DNA from: Verrucomicrobiota bacterium
GTDB lineage: Bacteria > Auribacterota > JABMQX01 > JAFGEW01
Length of the DNA: 36,165 bases
Assembly (NCBI GenBank): GCA_016931415.1
Contig: JAFGEW010000020.1
Span: forward strand, 1 to 36,165
Reading direction: 5' to 3'
This document shows positions 15,119-23,147 of the stretch, piece after piece (positions within the stretch are counted from its first letter, which is position 1; every line of letters begins with the position of its first letter). Below the pieces are notes generated by a model. The model saw only the letters and a list, made by a program, of their open reading frames with translations, searched no databases and was not told where the DNA came from. Made by a program: the position numbers and the translations under genes.

Positions 15119-16969
15119 TTAGAACTCGAACGGAACCTCGACGTCGGCCGTCAACGTAAACTTGGCCAGCGGCTCGCCGAGCACCTTAAACGGGTCGTCA
15201 ATCGGCTCCTGGCTCACGAGCGTCACGTTGCCGAAGAGCTTCTTTGTTTTTGCAGGATCCTTTGGGTCGGGCACCTCGATGCTCTCGAGCTCCTGCTTGA
15301 GCTTCTCGATCTCCCTGGCGCGCGCGCTCTCGGAGGTGGCGCCCTGTTGCGTGAGCTTGAGGTAGCCGGTCAGGGAGAGGCTGGTCTTGCCCTTGCCCTT
15401 TGGGCTGGACGAGGCCGTCGAGCTCGGGACTCTCGCCGACGAACGCATGCGGGCGCTTGGCGGACCGTAGGAGCCGGGGGGCTGGTGGCCCATCGAGCCC
15501 ATGCTGTCCGAGGGCATGCTGGAGACGACCGTCGCGCGGGTATTCGAGCCTCGCGTCGGGGCCTGCATGCCTTCGATCTGGATGCGCGTGAACCAGGCGT
15601 TGCGCGGCTTCTTGTCCTTGATGATCTCGATGAAATCGACCCAGTAGAGACGCGCCGCCTGCATCTTCTCGATTTCTTTGACCTGTGCCTCGATGGTCGT
15701 CTTCTTGCTCTCGTGTTGTTTGATCTGGTTGGCCGTCTGGCTCCACTTTTCGAGCACTTCCTGCTTGCCGGTCAGCTCGTTCTCCAGGGCCTGGGTGTTG
15801 CTCCTGGCGTTGAGGCCGAGCATCGCCATGGCGCCGACGAGGCAGGCGGCCGCGCCGACGATGAACACCTTCTTCTTCGACAGCTCGCGCTGGTAGACGA
15901 TGGCCTTCGGCAGCAGGTTGGTGTGCAGCATGCCCTGGCCCGCCGCGCGCAAGCCGAGCCCGACCACGTCGCCGAGCAGCCGGCCCTGGGCGCGGACCGC
16001 CTCCTTGTCGACGCGCGGGCCGACTTTCACCCGCGCCACGGACGAGAGCGGAGCCACGTCGACGTTGAGTTTCTCGGCCAGGAACGTTTCGATGTTCTTG
16101 ATCGAGGAGCCGCCGCCCGAGAGCAGCACGCGCTGCACGGGGGTGCCCTGCGACTGGGAGCGGTAGTAGCCGATCGAGCGCCGGATCTCGGCGAGCAGCC
16201 GGTTGAGCACCTTGGCCGCCGCCTCGCCGGCCCGGCTGAGCCGCTCGTCGCCCAGCGTGGCGCCGACCTGGATCAGCCGCTTGAGCTTGTCGGCCTCTTC
16301 CGGGGTCGTGTCGAGTTCCTGGGCGATCGCCTGGCTGATGTTCTCGCCGCCGATCGGGATGGCGCGCGACCACAGGTTGATGCCCTCGGCGATGATCAGG
16401 TTGGTCGTGCGCGCGCCCAGGTCCACGAGCGCCGTCGAAGTCTCGAACGGCCCCTCGTTGTAGACCATCGCGTTGTAGAGCGACAGCGACGAGACGTCGA
16501 CGGTCTCGACCTCGATGTGCTGGGCGCGGATCGCCTCGACCAGGCCGGAGACGACCTCGGTCTTCATCGCCACGAGCACGATGTCGATCTCCTCGGCCGA
16601 GCGGTCGCCGATGACCTGGTGGTCCCACTCGACCTCCTCGATCGGGAAGGGCACCTGCTGTTGGGCCTCGTAGCGCACGATCTGGGCGATCTTGCTCTCA
16701 TCGACCGCCGGCAGCTTGACGAAGCGCACGAAGACCGACTGGCCCGAGAGCGAGACGTGGATGGACTTGGGCCGCAGCTTGCGCTCCTCGAGCGTGAAGC
16801 GGATCGTTTGGGCGATCGTGCTGTTGCGCTCCTCGATCGAGGTGTCCGGCGGGATGCCCAGATTGACGACCGCGAAGTCATCAAGCTGCAGCGAGCCGTT
16901 GTCGGCCGCAAACACGGCCATCTTCAGCGCGTCCGAGCCGATGTCGAAGCAGACGAGTGACTTGCTCAT
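15119..16969 (-). CDS. pilM: PilM-PilN fusion protein
   Basis: A 616-residue protein joining two pilus-assembly parts that are usually separate. Residues 1-350 are PilM, an actin-like ATP-binding protein: FDIGSDALKMAVF (phosphate 1), KLPAVDE, VRYEAQQQVPFPIEEVEWD, LVDLGARTTNLII (phosphate 2) and VLLSGGGSSI. NLLP at 351-354 is the motif where free PilN proteins begin and contact PilM. A TM helix (about 367-386), a coiled coil (395-440) and a ferredoxin-like periplasmic part with a Ser/Gly/Pro-rich insert (470-527) follow. The fusion fixes a 1:1 PilM:PilN ratio across the membrane and recalls GspL. It is the first gene of its unit, with a long leader upstream; the ATG at 16967-16969 follows GAGGAACC. 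Confidence 0.88.
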   Translation of the reverse strand: MSKSLVCFDIGSDALKMAVFAADNGSLQLDDFAVVNLGIPPDTSIEERNSTIAQTIRFTLEERKLRPKSIHVSLSGQSVFVRFVKLPAVDESKIAQIVRYEAQQQVPFPIEEVEWDHQVIGDRSAEEIDIVLVAMKTEVVSGLVEAIRAQHIEVETVDVSSLSLYNAMVYNEGPFETSTALVDLGARTTNLIIAEGINLWSRAIPIGGENISQAIAQELDTTPEEADKLKRLIQVGATLGDERLSRAGEAAAKVLNRLLAEIRRSIGYYRSQSQGTPVQRVLLSGGGSSIKNIETFLAEKLNVDVAPLSSVARVKVGPRVDKEAVRAQGRLLGDVVGLGLRAAGQGMLHTNLLPKAIVYQRELSKKKVFIVGAAACLVGAMAMLGLNARSNTQALENELTGKQEVLEKWSQTANQIKQHESKKTTIEAQVKEIEKMQAARLYWVDFIEIIKDKKPRNAWFTRIQIEGMQAPTRGSNTRATVVSSMPSDSMGSMGHQPPGSYGPPSARMRSSARVPSSTASSSPKGKGKTSLSLTGYLKLTQQGATSESARAREIEKLKQELESIEVPDPKDPAKTKKLFGNVTLVSQEPIDDPFKVLGEPLAKFTLTADVEVPFEF

Positions 16970-17407
16970 GGTTCCTCAACTGTGCGGGGTTGACTCTGTC
17001 CGTGCGAGATCATGGCAGGGTACGGGCATAGCGACGCTCCTGGGACACACCACATCGTTGCCGCGCTTTCGGTACGCAGAGCGCCGATGCATGGTGCTGC
17101 GGGATTAGACCACTGAGCGGGGTGGGTTCGGCCGTTCCCGCGCTGGATAGCGCGTCTCATCGGTTCCGTGCCTCGCCTTGTCCGTCTCGGATAATGATAT
17201 GACGGATATGTATAAAGACGTGGCAGGCGGTTCAGGACACAGAACCTTGCCTCTCCTCAGCTTTCCGCCGCAACTCGCGGACCACCTGGGATCCTTCGCC
17301 TGCGGCTCGGACCGCAGCCCTTCGGCCGCGACCTTGGCCGCAGCTCCTCCTGCGGCCTTGCCGCAGTTGGAACCGCGGCACCTGCCCCCTCCAGAGTCAG
17401 GCACTAG
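16970..17407 (-). other. Long untranslated leader of the pilM unit
   Basis: About 430 bases without a convincing gene separate the predicted transcription start from pilM. The proximal part (17265-17400) is very GC-rich and contains many alternating CTGCGG/CCGCAG blocks that can pair in several ways. It is followed by an AT-rich patch (17190-17215, minus strand reads TTTATACATATCC and ATATCATTATCC) that could be a second promoter or a ribonuclease-sensitive linker. A small hairpin CGCGC-TATCCA-GCGCG lies near 17145-17160. A 99-codon frame across 17105-17404 has no ribosome site and no recognisable protein pattern. Part of this may be a dispersed repeat. Confidence 0.4.
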
Positions 17408-17436
17408 TATGTAGCACTGCCCCCAGAACGTGTCAA
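17408..17436 (-). promoter_or_regulatory. Sigma70-type promoter for the pilM-secretin unit
   Basis: Minus strand: perfect -35 TTGACA (17436-17431), 17-bp spacer, -10 TACATA (17413-17408). It lies in the 747-bp gap between gspK and pilM, downstream of the gspK hairpin, and points at pilM. The -10 is moderate. The rest of the gap up to the hairpin (17437-17635) shows no gene. Confidence 0.55.
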
Positions 17437-17635
17437 TCCAAAAAAGTGAGAGGGTAGCGGGGTGGGGTCGCTAACACGCGCGTCCACAGGCAGATGGACC
17501 GCCGTGCAATTTATGCAAGGCCCGGCCGGCTGCTTGGAACGTCGCGGAAGAACAACGAGACGGCCGGAGTATCGCCATTCGGATTGCGGCGTCGTGAGTT
17601 GTCGAAGACGTGGGTTCGGCGGAGGGCAGATGCAG

Positions 17636-17667
17636 CCGGCCCCTTGGAGAATGCTCCAAGGGGCCGG
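17636..17667 (-). terminator. 14-bp perfect hairpin after gspK
   Basis: CCGGCCCCTTGGAG pairs perfectly with CTCCAAGGGGCCGG around the 4-base loop AATG (plus-strand view). It lies 50-80 nt beyond the gspK stop codon and marks the likely end of the gspF-gspK unit. No U-run follows on the transcript, so termination may depend on Rho or the hairpin may protect the 3' end. Confidence 0.7.
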
Positions 17668-17716
17668 TATTGGGTATACGCCAAGCCCTCCTCGAGGGCG
17701 TTGGACGCTTCCTGGG

Positions 17717-20146
17717 CTATTCGGCCGTGAGCCACCGCATGGACTTGATGCGGATCTGGGCGGCGCCCGTGGTGGGGTTGATGATGCGCTGGACGCTGGC
17801 CTGGAGCCACCGCTCGCCGCGCTTGTCCACCTCGCCCTGGCGGCCCAGCGCCTGGGCGCGCACGGTGACGCGGAACATGTTCGAGCGCACGGTGACCAGC
17901 CCGGCGATGTCGGAGAGCACTTTCTCGCGTTCCCAAGTCGTGGCGCCCGTGCTCATGGGCAGGAACTCGCCAAGCTCGCCGATGCTTTCTATGACGCGAC
18001 CCATCATCCCTGAACTCGGGTGGGTGGCGTTGTACAGGGCGTTGGCGTCAATGCCCCTGCTGTTCGCGGTGTCCTCGAGGCCGCTCAACACTTCCTCAGG
18101 CGCCGTGTTCACGTTGATCAGGCCGACACGGTCCGCGCCGTTCCTGGCTGCGGTGAAGGCATCGTACACACTGAGCCACGTCGCCTGCGTGTGGGCACTC
18201 TCCCAGGTACCACTGAGATCGTCGCCCGTCAGGTTGATGGTCGCCCACGGCTGGCCGATGTGGACTCTGCCCAAGAGGCCAACGGCGCCGAGCTTCCCAT
18301 CATAGATGGCAAACAGGTCCGGGAGGAGCCCGTTGGCATCTTTGTCGCCGGAGTCGCCGGGCTTGCACACCGAGTTCCTGCCGCCGGTGTTCCCGTCGCC
18401 GGCCTCTGTCCAGATGGGGAGGCGTGGATCATCCTTCTGGGCCGTCGCGGGGCCCTCCCCCGAGTCAATGCTGCTGTCGGTCACCTCGATCGTGCTGCCG
18501 TCAGTCGTCGTGATCGTGATCGTCTTGCTGCCATCGAGGTGCAGGTTCCTGTATTCCTGGCACTTGCCGAGCGGCCGCTCGCTGATGTTTGCGAGGTAGT
18601 ACGTTGTGACGGCTCCTGTATCCGGATCGGTGTAATTGTACCAACCGCTCGTATCGCCGATGACATAGTATCCTTCCTGGCCTATCTGATCGCCGGTGCG
18701 TGCGGGCACCTTGACGTCGAACGAGACCGGAAGGTACTCCCCGTTGTGGCCTTGCTGGTGGATGTGGACCGTCACCGTGAGCTCCGTGTCGTACGGGTTG
18801 ATCAGCTCGATGAACTCGCCGTGGTCATGGATCTGGTAGCTCATGTAGTTGTACAACTCGGGCGAGGTCTCGACTTCGTTGAGGTAGGCGGTCTTCTCGA
18901 GGCCGTGCTTGCCCCCGAGCGCGGTCGGCTCGCTGTCCTCGTCGATCTGGTCGGCGATGTTGGCGGCGATCTGGGCAAGAAGGGCGTCGCCATCTGCGTC
19001 CTTGGCCACGGGAAGCCTGTCGGCCTGTCGAAGGACGTCAAGTTCGTCGAAGATCTGTTGCACGGTCGCCTCATTGAGCGAGAGCTTCGTTCGCCACTCG
19101 GTGTAATCGTTGTCCGGCTCGACCGGATAAACGGCCTGTGTGTGCGAATTGACCGTGAGGTAGGCGAGCAGCTTGTTGTACTTCTCGAGCTTAGCGGGGT
19201 CTGTGCCATCGCCTCTGTATGCGCGGATGGCGTCGGCGAGCAGGATGGTCGAGAGGTCGCTGAAGACAAGGTCGTCGCCCTTGATGCTGAGCGGGTCGTA
19301 CTCGTCGGGCTCATCAAGGCCGTCGCCGTCTTCGTCAACAGTGCCGTCGAGGTCGTCGTCGCAGTACGGGAAGCCGAGGGGGCCGTCGTTGTCGTCGTCC
19401 ACGCCGGCCGCGCCGGGCTTGTTGTCGGGGCCGTGGCGCAGGTCGATGATCTGCGCGGCCTCGGTGTCGCCGAGCGAGCTGTTGATCTTGTTCAGGCAGA
19501 CGTTGAAGAGGAACTCGGCGGGGCTCAGGCCATCCATCAGGATATAGTTCGTGCTGCCGGCGACGTTGACGTTCACCTTGCCGCACTCGTCCTCAACGAT
19601 GACGGCGAAGCGGCCGATCAGGCGGTTGCCGTCGTGGATGGGGATCCAGCGCGCGTCGTAGCTCTGGGCGCCGCTACCGGTGCCGAACAGAGGCGAGAGG
19701 TCCACCTCGTTCGGGTTGCCGCTGAGGAGCAGGTCGTCATTGTTCGCGTAGCCTCGCCCCGAGTCCCTGGCCCGCGGGCCCCAGATGTCGTAGTTGGTGT
19801 CGTAGGCCAGGGCGAGGCCGTTGGCCGCATCGTCTCTGTCGCGTGCGAGCAGTTCCATGGCCCAGTTGAGGCCGCTTTCGGCGATGGCCTCGGCCGAGCG
19901 GGCGTAGCGGGCGTTGTCGGCGCCCTCGCGTTCGAGCGACTGGCTCGAGTAGAACGACACGGCGAGGATGGCCATGAGGACGAGGACGGCGAGCGCCATG
20001 AGGAGCGCCACGCCGCGCTCATTGGCCGAAAAACAGGGGCAGTCACCCCTTTTTGGGCGCGGGCCGTTCTGCTTGCTCTGGCGTTGGCTGGGCAAACAGG
20101 CGCCTGTCCCTCTTTTCCTCCCAGCGGTTGAGGTTGTGTGCTTCAT
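17717..20146 (-). CDS. gspK: Oversized minor pseudopilin GspK
   Basis: GspK caps the tip of the type II pseudopilus. The 809-residue product is about two and a half times the usual length. It has a prepilin site NERG^VALLMALAVLVLMAILAV (cleavage after Gly45); position +5 is not Glu, as normal for GspK. The leader is 45 residues, far longer than usual, and contains sequence from a palindromic repeat. GRFAVIVEDECGKVNVN (178-194), LSLNEATVQQIF and GLINVNTAPEEVL are typical GspK pieces. An Asp-rich stretch (250-284, DDDNDG ... DEDGDGLDEPDEYDP) looks calcium-binding. A large central insertion includes a beta-rich domain (EFIELINPYDTELTV). The ATG at 20144-20146 is the only plausible start: a frame open to 20347 lacks a ribosome site, and no start codon in frame lies between the repeat and the cleavage site. 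Last gene of the unit. Confidence 0.88.
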   Translation of the reverse strand: MKHTTSTAGRKRGTGACLPSQRQSKQNGPRPKRGDCPCFSANERGVALLMALAVLVLMAILAVSFYSSQSLEREGADNARYARSAEAIAESGLNWAMELLARDRDDAANGLALAYDTNYDIWGPRARDSGRGYANNDDLLLSGNPNEVDLSPLFGTGSGAQSYDARWIPIHDGNRLIGRFAVIVEDECGKVNVNVAGSTNYILMDGLSPAEFLFNVCLNKINSSLGDTEAAQIIDLRHGPDNKPGAAGVDDDNDGPLGFPYCDDDLDGTVDEDGDGLDEPDEYDPLSIKGDDLVFSDLSTILLADAIRAYRGDGTDPAKLEKYNKLLAYLTVNSHTQAVYPVEPDNDYTEWRTKLSLNEATVQQIFDELDVLRQADRLPVAKDADGDALLAQIAANIADQIDEDSEPTALGGKHGLEKTAYLNEVETSPELYNYMSYQIHDHGEFIELINPYDTELTVTVHIHQQGHNGEYLPVSFDVKVPARTGDQIGQEGYYVIGDTSGWYNYTDPDTGAVTTYYLANISERPLGKCQEYRNLHLDGSKTITITTTDGSTIEVTDSSIDSGEGPATAQKDDPRLPIWTEAGDGNTGGRNSVCKPGDSGDKDANGLLPDLFAIYDGKLGAVGLLGRVHIGQPWATINLTGDDLSGTWESAHTQATWLSVYDAFTAARNGADRVGLINVNTAPEEVLSGLEDTANSRGIDANALYNATHPSSGMMGRVIESIGELGEFLPMSTGATTWEREKVLSDIAGLVTVRSNMFRVTVRAQALGRQGEVDKRGERWLQASVQRIINPTTGAAQIRIKSMRWLTAE
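20031..20107. repeat. REP-like palindromic pair inside the gspK leader codons
   Basis: Two short palindromes lie 45 bp apart within gspK. At 20035-20050, AGGGG-CAGTCA-CCCCT is flanked by A-runs and T-runs that extend the stem past one bulged C. At 20096-20107, ACAGGCGCCTGT is a perfect 12-bp palindrome next to GGGAC. GGGAC/GTCCC palindromes of this kind are typical of REP elements mobilised by RAYT transposases. The element is translated as part of the prepilin leader. Its repeat nature is inference, since other genomic copies cannot be seen. Confidence 0.4.
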
Positions 20147-20362
20147 CACGTGCGAGCCTTTCTCATCCGGTTGCCTGTTGGTTTTGCGCTCTATGGGCCG
20201 GATGATGTGTGCCGCTTCGGCCCGACGGGCCTCCACCGGCACTTCTATAATCCGAGTTATGATTGCGTTTTCGGAACGTTCTCCTTCCCCGTGTTCCCCG
20301 TGGCGGGTTCTCGCTCTTTCTCGAGCCACGGGCCACGCAGGGGGCACGAGGGCTCTCTTCTC

Positions 20363-21109
20363 TCAGTTCGCGTTGTTCAGGCGCACGACGGTTGTGAACG
20401 CCTTGTCCTTGTTGTTCTTCTTGGTGACCGGGTCGAGCTTGGGGTCGGTCGGATCGGCCACGACGAGTGTGATGCGCACGGCCTGCGGCAGTACATTCGT
20501 GGGTGTCCACGTAGTAGTGCTCCACTCCTTCTTGTCGCCGTCCCAATACTCGAACGTGAGCGAGCGTACCAGGACGCCGAGTTGCTTGCTGTTGTTGGCG
20601 TCGTTGATGTCGGTGGGGTAGAGGGCTGCCCAGTCGGGGTGCGCATCGGTCAGGCAGTAGCGCATCAGGAGATCGGGTGTCTCATCATCGCCGTCTACAT
20701 CGTCGAGCCAGTAGCCGATAACGGCCAGATCCTGCTTGGAGGCCAAGGCATCGCGCATACCGGTGGGCGCGACGAAGAATACCTTGTCCGGGTCATCGCC
20801 CCAGAATCCAGCGAGCCCAGGGACGCCCGCGATCGACAGGGGCACCAGGCGCGCCTGGCGCAGTTCGTTGGCCATCAGGCCGAGGGCCTCGCGGGCGGCG
20901 ATGTACTGGCGCGTGTGGGCGATGGTCTTCGAGTACATGTCGCTCGACTGGCGGAACATGGTGAAGATCGCCGCGCCCATGATGGTCAGGATCGTCATCG
21001 CCACGAGCACCTCGAGCAGCGTGAATCCTGCTCCGCGCCTCGCGCCACGCAGGACGCGTTCGCGGCGCCGGGCCGCTGGGTTCGTTCCTGTGTCTGCTCT
21101 CTGTCGCAT
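20363..21109 (-). CDS. gspJ: Minor pseudopilin GspJ
   Basis: GspJ joins GspI and GspK in the tip complex of the pseudopilus. The 248-residue product has a 28-residue, arginine-rich leader and the prepilin site GAG^FTLLEVLVAMTILTIMGAAIF with Glu at +5. The region around 75-100 (REALGLMANELRQARLVPLSIAG) is typical of GspJ. The ATG at 21107-21109 was chosen over an in-frame GTG three bases upstream because GGAG lies 8 nt before it. It sits between gspI and gspK in the usual order H-I-J-K. The 216-bp spacer to gspK carries a small GGCCC/GGGCC hairpin at 20219-20231 and no gene. Confidence 0.85.
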   Translation of the reverse strand: MRQRADTGTNPAARRRERVLRGARRGAGFTLLEVLVAMTILTIMGAAIFTMFRQSSDMYSKTIAHTRQYIAAREALGLMANELRQARLVPLSIAGVPGLAGFWGDDPDKVFFVAPTGMRDALASKQDLAVIGYWLDDVDGDDETPDLLMRYCLTDAHPDWAALYPTDINDANNSKQLGVLVRSLTFEYWDGDKKEWSTTTWTPTNVLPQAVRITLVVADPTDPKLDPVTKKNNKDKAFTTVVRLNNAN

Positions 21110-21129
21110 CACTTCATCTCCATCCGTTA

Positions 21130-21158
21130 GCCGGCTGTCGCCGGCCGTTCGTCGGCCG
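21130..21158. repeat. Overlapping GC hairpins in the gspI-gspJ spacer
   Basis: Two stems share bases and exclude each other: GCCGGC-TGTC-GCCGGC (21130-21145) and CGGCCG-TTCGT-CGGCCG (21142-21158). Each arm is itself palindromic, so both strands can fold. The 61-bp spacer has no room for a gene. A transcript-processing or REP-like origin is possible. Confidence 0.4.
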
Positions 21159-21173
21159 CAAGGCGCACGTGCC

Positions 21174-21866
21174 CTAGGGCCGTATGAACGTGACGAATGT
21201 CATCGTGTTCTGCCTGGCGCGCTGGTCCTCGGTGGTCGCGCGCGGCCAGCGGACGGTGACAGTCACCTGCATGAGGCTCTCGCCGCCGCTCGGCAGGTCA
21301 AAGGCGTTGTTGGGCATGACGCTGCCGCCGGACGTAACGGTGAGGACCTTGTCGAACTTGAGCGTCACCTCGTAGCGCGAGTACATGTCCGTGTCCGTCA
21401 AGCTGCCCGAGCTCTGCTTGACAATCTTCTCGCCGGTGCCGTAGGCGTCGCCGTCGGGGGGATTGACGGTCGCGTCGAAGGTGTGGGACGTGCCCCCGTG
21501 TGTGTAGTTGTCCCAGTCGAGCGTCGTGAGAGCCGCCGCCGTCGTACTGCCGGGCGTGATCTCGCCCTGGCGGAGGCGGACCTGTTCGATAACGTACTCG
21601 CCGAGGATGGCGCCGGTGGTGTAGTTGGCGGCCTGCTCGCTCTGCTTGAGTCCCGTGGGGAACAGGGCGAGGATGCCGACGATGCCGATGCCCATGATGC
21701 CGAGGGCGGCGACGACCTCGATGAGCGTCAGGCCACGCTTGCCCAAGGGTCTCTTCGGAGCGATCCGGCGTGGAGCACGGGCCTCCTGCCCATGGTCACC
21801 GGTTCGCTCAGCGAAGCAGGGGCTGGAGTCCCGCGCTCTCCTGTCTGTTGTCTGTATGCTTATCAT
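21174..21866 (-). CDS. gspI: Minor pseudopilin GspI (PilV-like)
   Basis: A 230-residue prepilin with the cleavage site GKRG^LTLIEVVAALGIMGIGIVGILALFP: Leu at +1 in place of Phe or Met, and Glu at +5. The following GLKQSEQAANYTTGAILGEYVIEQVR matches the GspI/PilV helix that leads into a small beta domain. The leader is 45 residues, and its codons include a CATGGGC-AGGAG-GCCCGTG hairpin. The start ATG at 21864-21866 follows AAGGGAGA. GspI starts tip-complex assembly with GspJ and GspK. Position between gspH and gspJ fits. The 230-residue length exceeds the usual 120-130, mainly from the leader and loops in the C-terminal domain. Confidence 0.82.
   Translation of the reverse strand: MISIQTTDRRARDSSPCFAERTGDHGQEARAPRRIAPKRPLGKRGLTLIEVVAALGIMGIGIVGILALFPTGLKQSEQAANYTTGAILGEYVIEQVRLRQGEITPGSTTAAALTTLDWDNYTHGGTSHTFDATVNPPDGDAYGTGEKIVKQSSGSLTDTDMYSRYEVTLKFDKVLTVTSGGSVMPNNAFDLPSGGESLMQVTVTVRWPRATTEDQRARQNTMTFVTFIRP
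21776..21794. repeat. Short palindrome in the gspI leader codons
   Basis: On the minus strand CATGGGC pairs with GCCCGTG (7 bp with one G-T pair) around AGGAG. The surrounding phrase (GGGCAGGAGGCCCGTGCTCC) resembles dispersed palindromes I associate with planctomycete-like genomes. That link is from memory and unverified. Confidence 0.3.
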
Positions 21867-21890
21867 GGCTTCTCCCTTTCGAGATGCCTG

Positions 21891-22469
21891 CTAGTTGTCC
21901 TTGACCTGCGAGTGGCCTGTGAGCGGCACGACGGAGATCTCTTGTTCCTTGCCGCTGTCGGTATCGTGGATCTTGAAAGTCAGCAGGCCTCCGCCGAACG
22001 CCTCGGCCCGGCCCGTCGGCTTGAAGTCGAGTCCGTTGCTGGGCGGCAGGTCGCCCGGAATGGTCTCGCTGTTGCCGAACTCGATGCCTTGCGGAAGGTC
22101 AACGGGCTGGCGCACCTTCTCCACCGGGCCTGTTGAGGGCCTGTAGTAGATGTAGATCTGGTCCGGCGTGCCGACATTGGGGAGGAACCAGACGCCATAG
22201 ACGCCTTGTCGCGTCATGGCGAGTTCGCGGGCGCCGGCGAGGTGCTGCTGGATGACGCGGGCGGCGGTCCTGAGGCGCACGCTGCGGCCGAAGGCGTTGA
22301 AGCCGAGGATGGCGACGGTCAACAGGATGCCGACCACGGCGATGACGGCGAGCATCTCGACAAGCGTAAACGCCCTCCGGCTGCTCGAGCCGAGAAACAG
22401 CGGGCGGCGTCGAGACGGCACGATGCCCGGGGCTCGCGGGCGCGTTGTCTGTGTGCGTGTGTTCATCAT
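21891..22469 (-). CDS. gspH: Minor pseudopilin GspH
   Basis: A 192-residue prepilin. The cleavage site is SSRRA^FTLVEMLAVIAVVGILLTVAI, with Ala instead of Gly at -1, which prepilin peptidases tolerate but use less often. Glu is at +5. The mature part (AARVIQQHLAGARELAMTRQGVYGVWFLP) is the classic GspH/FimT helix and first strand. The 33-residue leader is long. The ATG at 22467-22469 follows CAGGGTGCC; a second ATG three bases on is equally possible, and a TTG at 22481 directly after the gspG stop is less likely. GspH links the tip complex to the major pseudopilin. It starts 12 bp after the GspG-like gene. Confidence 0.85.
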   Translation of the reverse strand: MMNTRTQTTRPRAPGIVPSRRRPLFLGSSSRRAFTLVEMLAVIAVVGILLTVAILGFNAFGRSVRLRTAARVIQQHLAGARELAMTRQGVYGVWFLPNVGTPDQIYIYYRPSTGPVEKVRQPVDLPQGIEFGNSETIPGDLPPSNGLDFKPTGRAEAFGGGLLTFKIHDTDSGKEQEISVVPLTGHSQVKDN

Positions 22470-22481
22470 GGCACCCTGCAA

Positions 22482-23132
22482 CTACCAGTTGCCGATGTTG
22501 TCGCGGTTATTAGCTGCGTTCTTGTATGCCGTGCGCTTGAGTTCGTAGGTGCTCTGCGACTGGAAGGCCCTCATATCCTCACTGCCGTCCTCGTCTGGCC
22601 CCAAGGACCAGATGTCCCAGCGGTCAATGTTGAAGATCGGCTTGTCGGTCCCCCCGTCCGCGTCCTTGAACTGGAAGTAGATCGGGTTCCCCCACATGTC
22701 CAGCATGGCGTTCTTGTAGCTCTCGGTCTCGTCAGTGTTCTTGCAGTCGCCGAGCATCTTGGGGTCGGGCTCGATGTAGGGACCGCCTCCCCAAAGTGGG
22801 TTGCTACGCACGGCGTTGGCTCCCGTGTCGTCCGGGTCGCCGTTGTCCTTGAGGCCCGTGAGCCAGAGACGGATCCACTCCTTGTCATTGGTCGTTTCGC
22901 CGGCGGTCAGAGAATCGTACGGCGGATGACCGAAGTCGCTCTTGAACATGGTCAGCGCCGCGTCGATCTGGCCGACGAAGCTCCTGGTGTTGACGATCTT
23001 GGCGCGTTGCTGGCTCGACGTGACGGCCCCGAAGATGAGGCCGGCCAGGATGCCGATGACGGCGATGACGACGAGGAGCTCGACGAGCGTGAAGCCCGCG
23101 GGCGCCGTGCGATGTCGCGTGTTGTGTTTCAT
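22482..23132 (-). CDS. gspG: GspG-like (major) pseudopilin
   Basis: A 216-residue prepilin with a 13-residue leader, APAG^FTLVELLVVIAVIGILAGLIFGAV and Glu at +5. GspG traits follow: QIDAALTMFKSDFGHPP in the helix, DMWGNPIYFQF, and a C-terminal DIWSLGPDEDG ... NRDNIGNW, the calcium-binding loop and end of GspG. It is longer than the usual 140 residues because of a loop around 75-150. The start ATG follows GAGGAGAGGACTC. Of the two adjacent GspG-like genes this has the shortest, most typical leader, so it may be the major subunit; that is inference. It follows the first GspG-like gene by 15 bp. Confidence 0.88.
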   Translation of the reverse strand: MKHNTRHRTAPAGFTLVELLVVIAVIGILAGLIFGAVTSSQQRAKIVNTRSFVGQIDAALTMFKSDFGHPPYDSLTAGETTNDKEWIRLWLTGLKDNGDPDDTGANAVRSNPLWGGGPYIEPDPKMLGDCKNTDETESYKNAMLDMWGNPIYFQFKDADGGTDKPIFNIDRWDIWSLGPDEDGSEDMRAFQSQSTYELKRTAYKNAANNRDNIGNW

Positions 23133-23147
23133 GAGTCCTCTCCTCGA

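Noticed and set aside
17105-17404. A 99-codon open frame on the minus strand in the pilM leader
   Set aside because: It has no ribosome binding site, consists of low-complexity Ala/Gly/Arg then unrelated residues, and shows no protein pattern. It is better read as leader RNA or a repeat.
17500-17540. A sigma54-like GG/GC element (GGCCGGGCCTTGCA) upstream of pilM
   Set aside because: The GG and GC dinucleotides are 9 bases apart rather than the 10 that sigma54 requires, and it lies nearly 100 bp upstream of a good sigma70 promoter.
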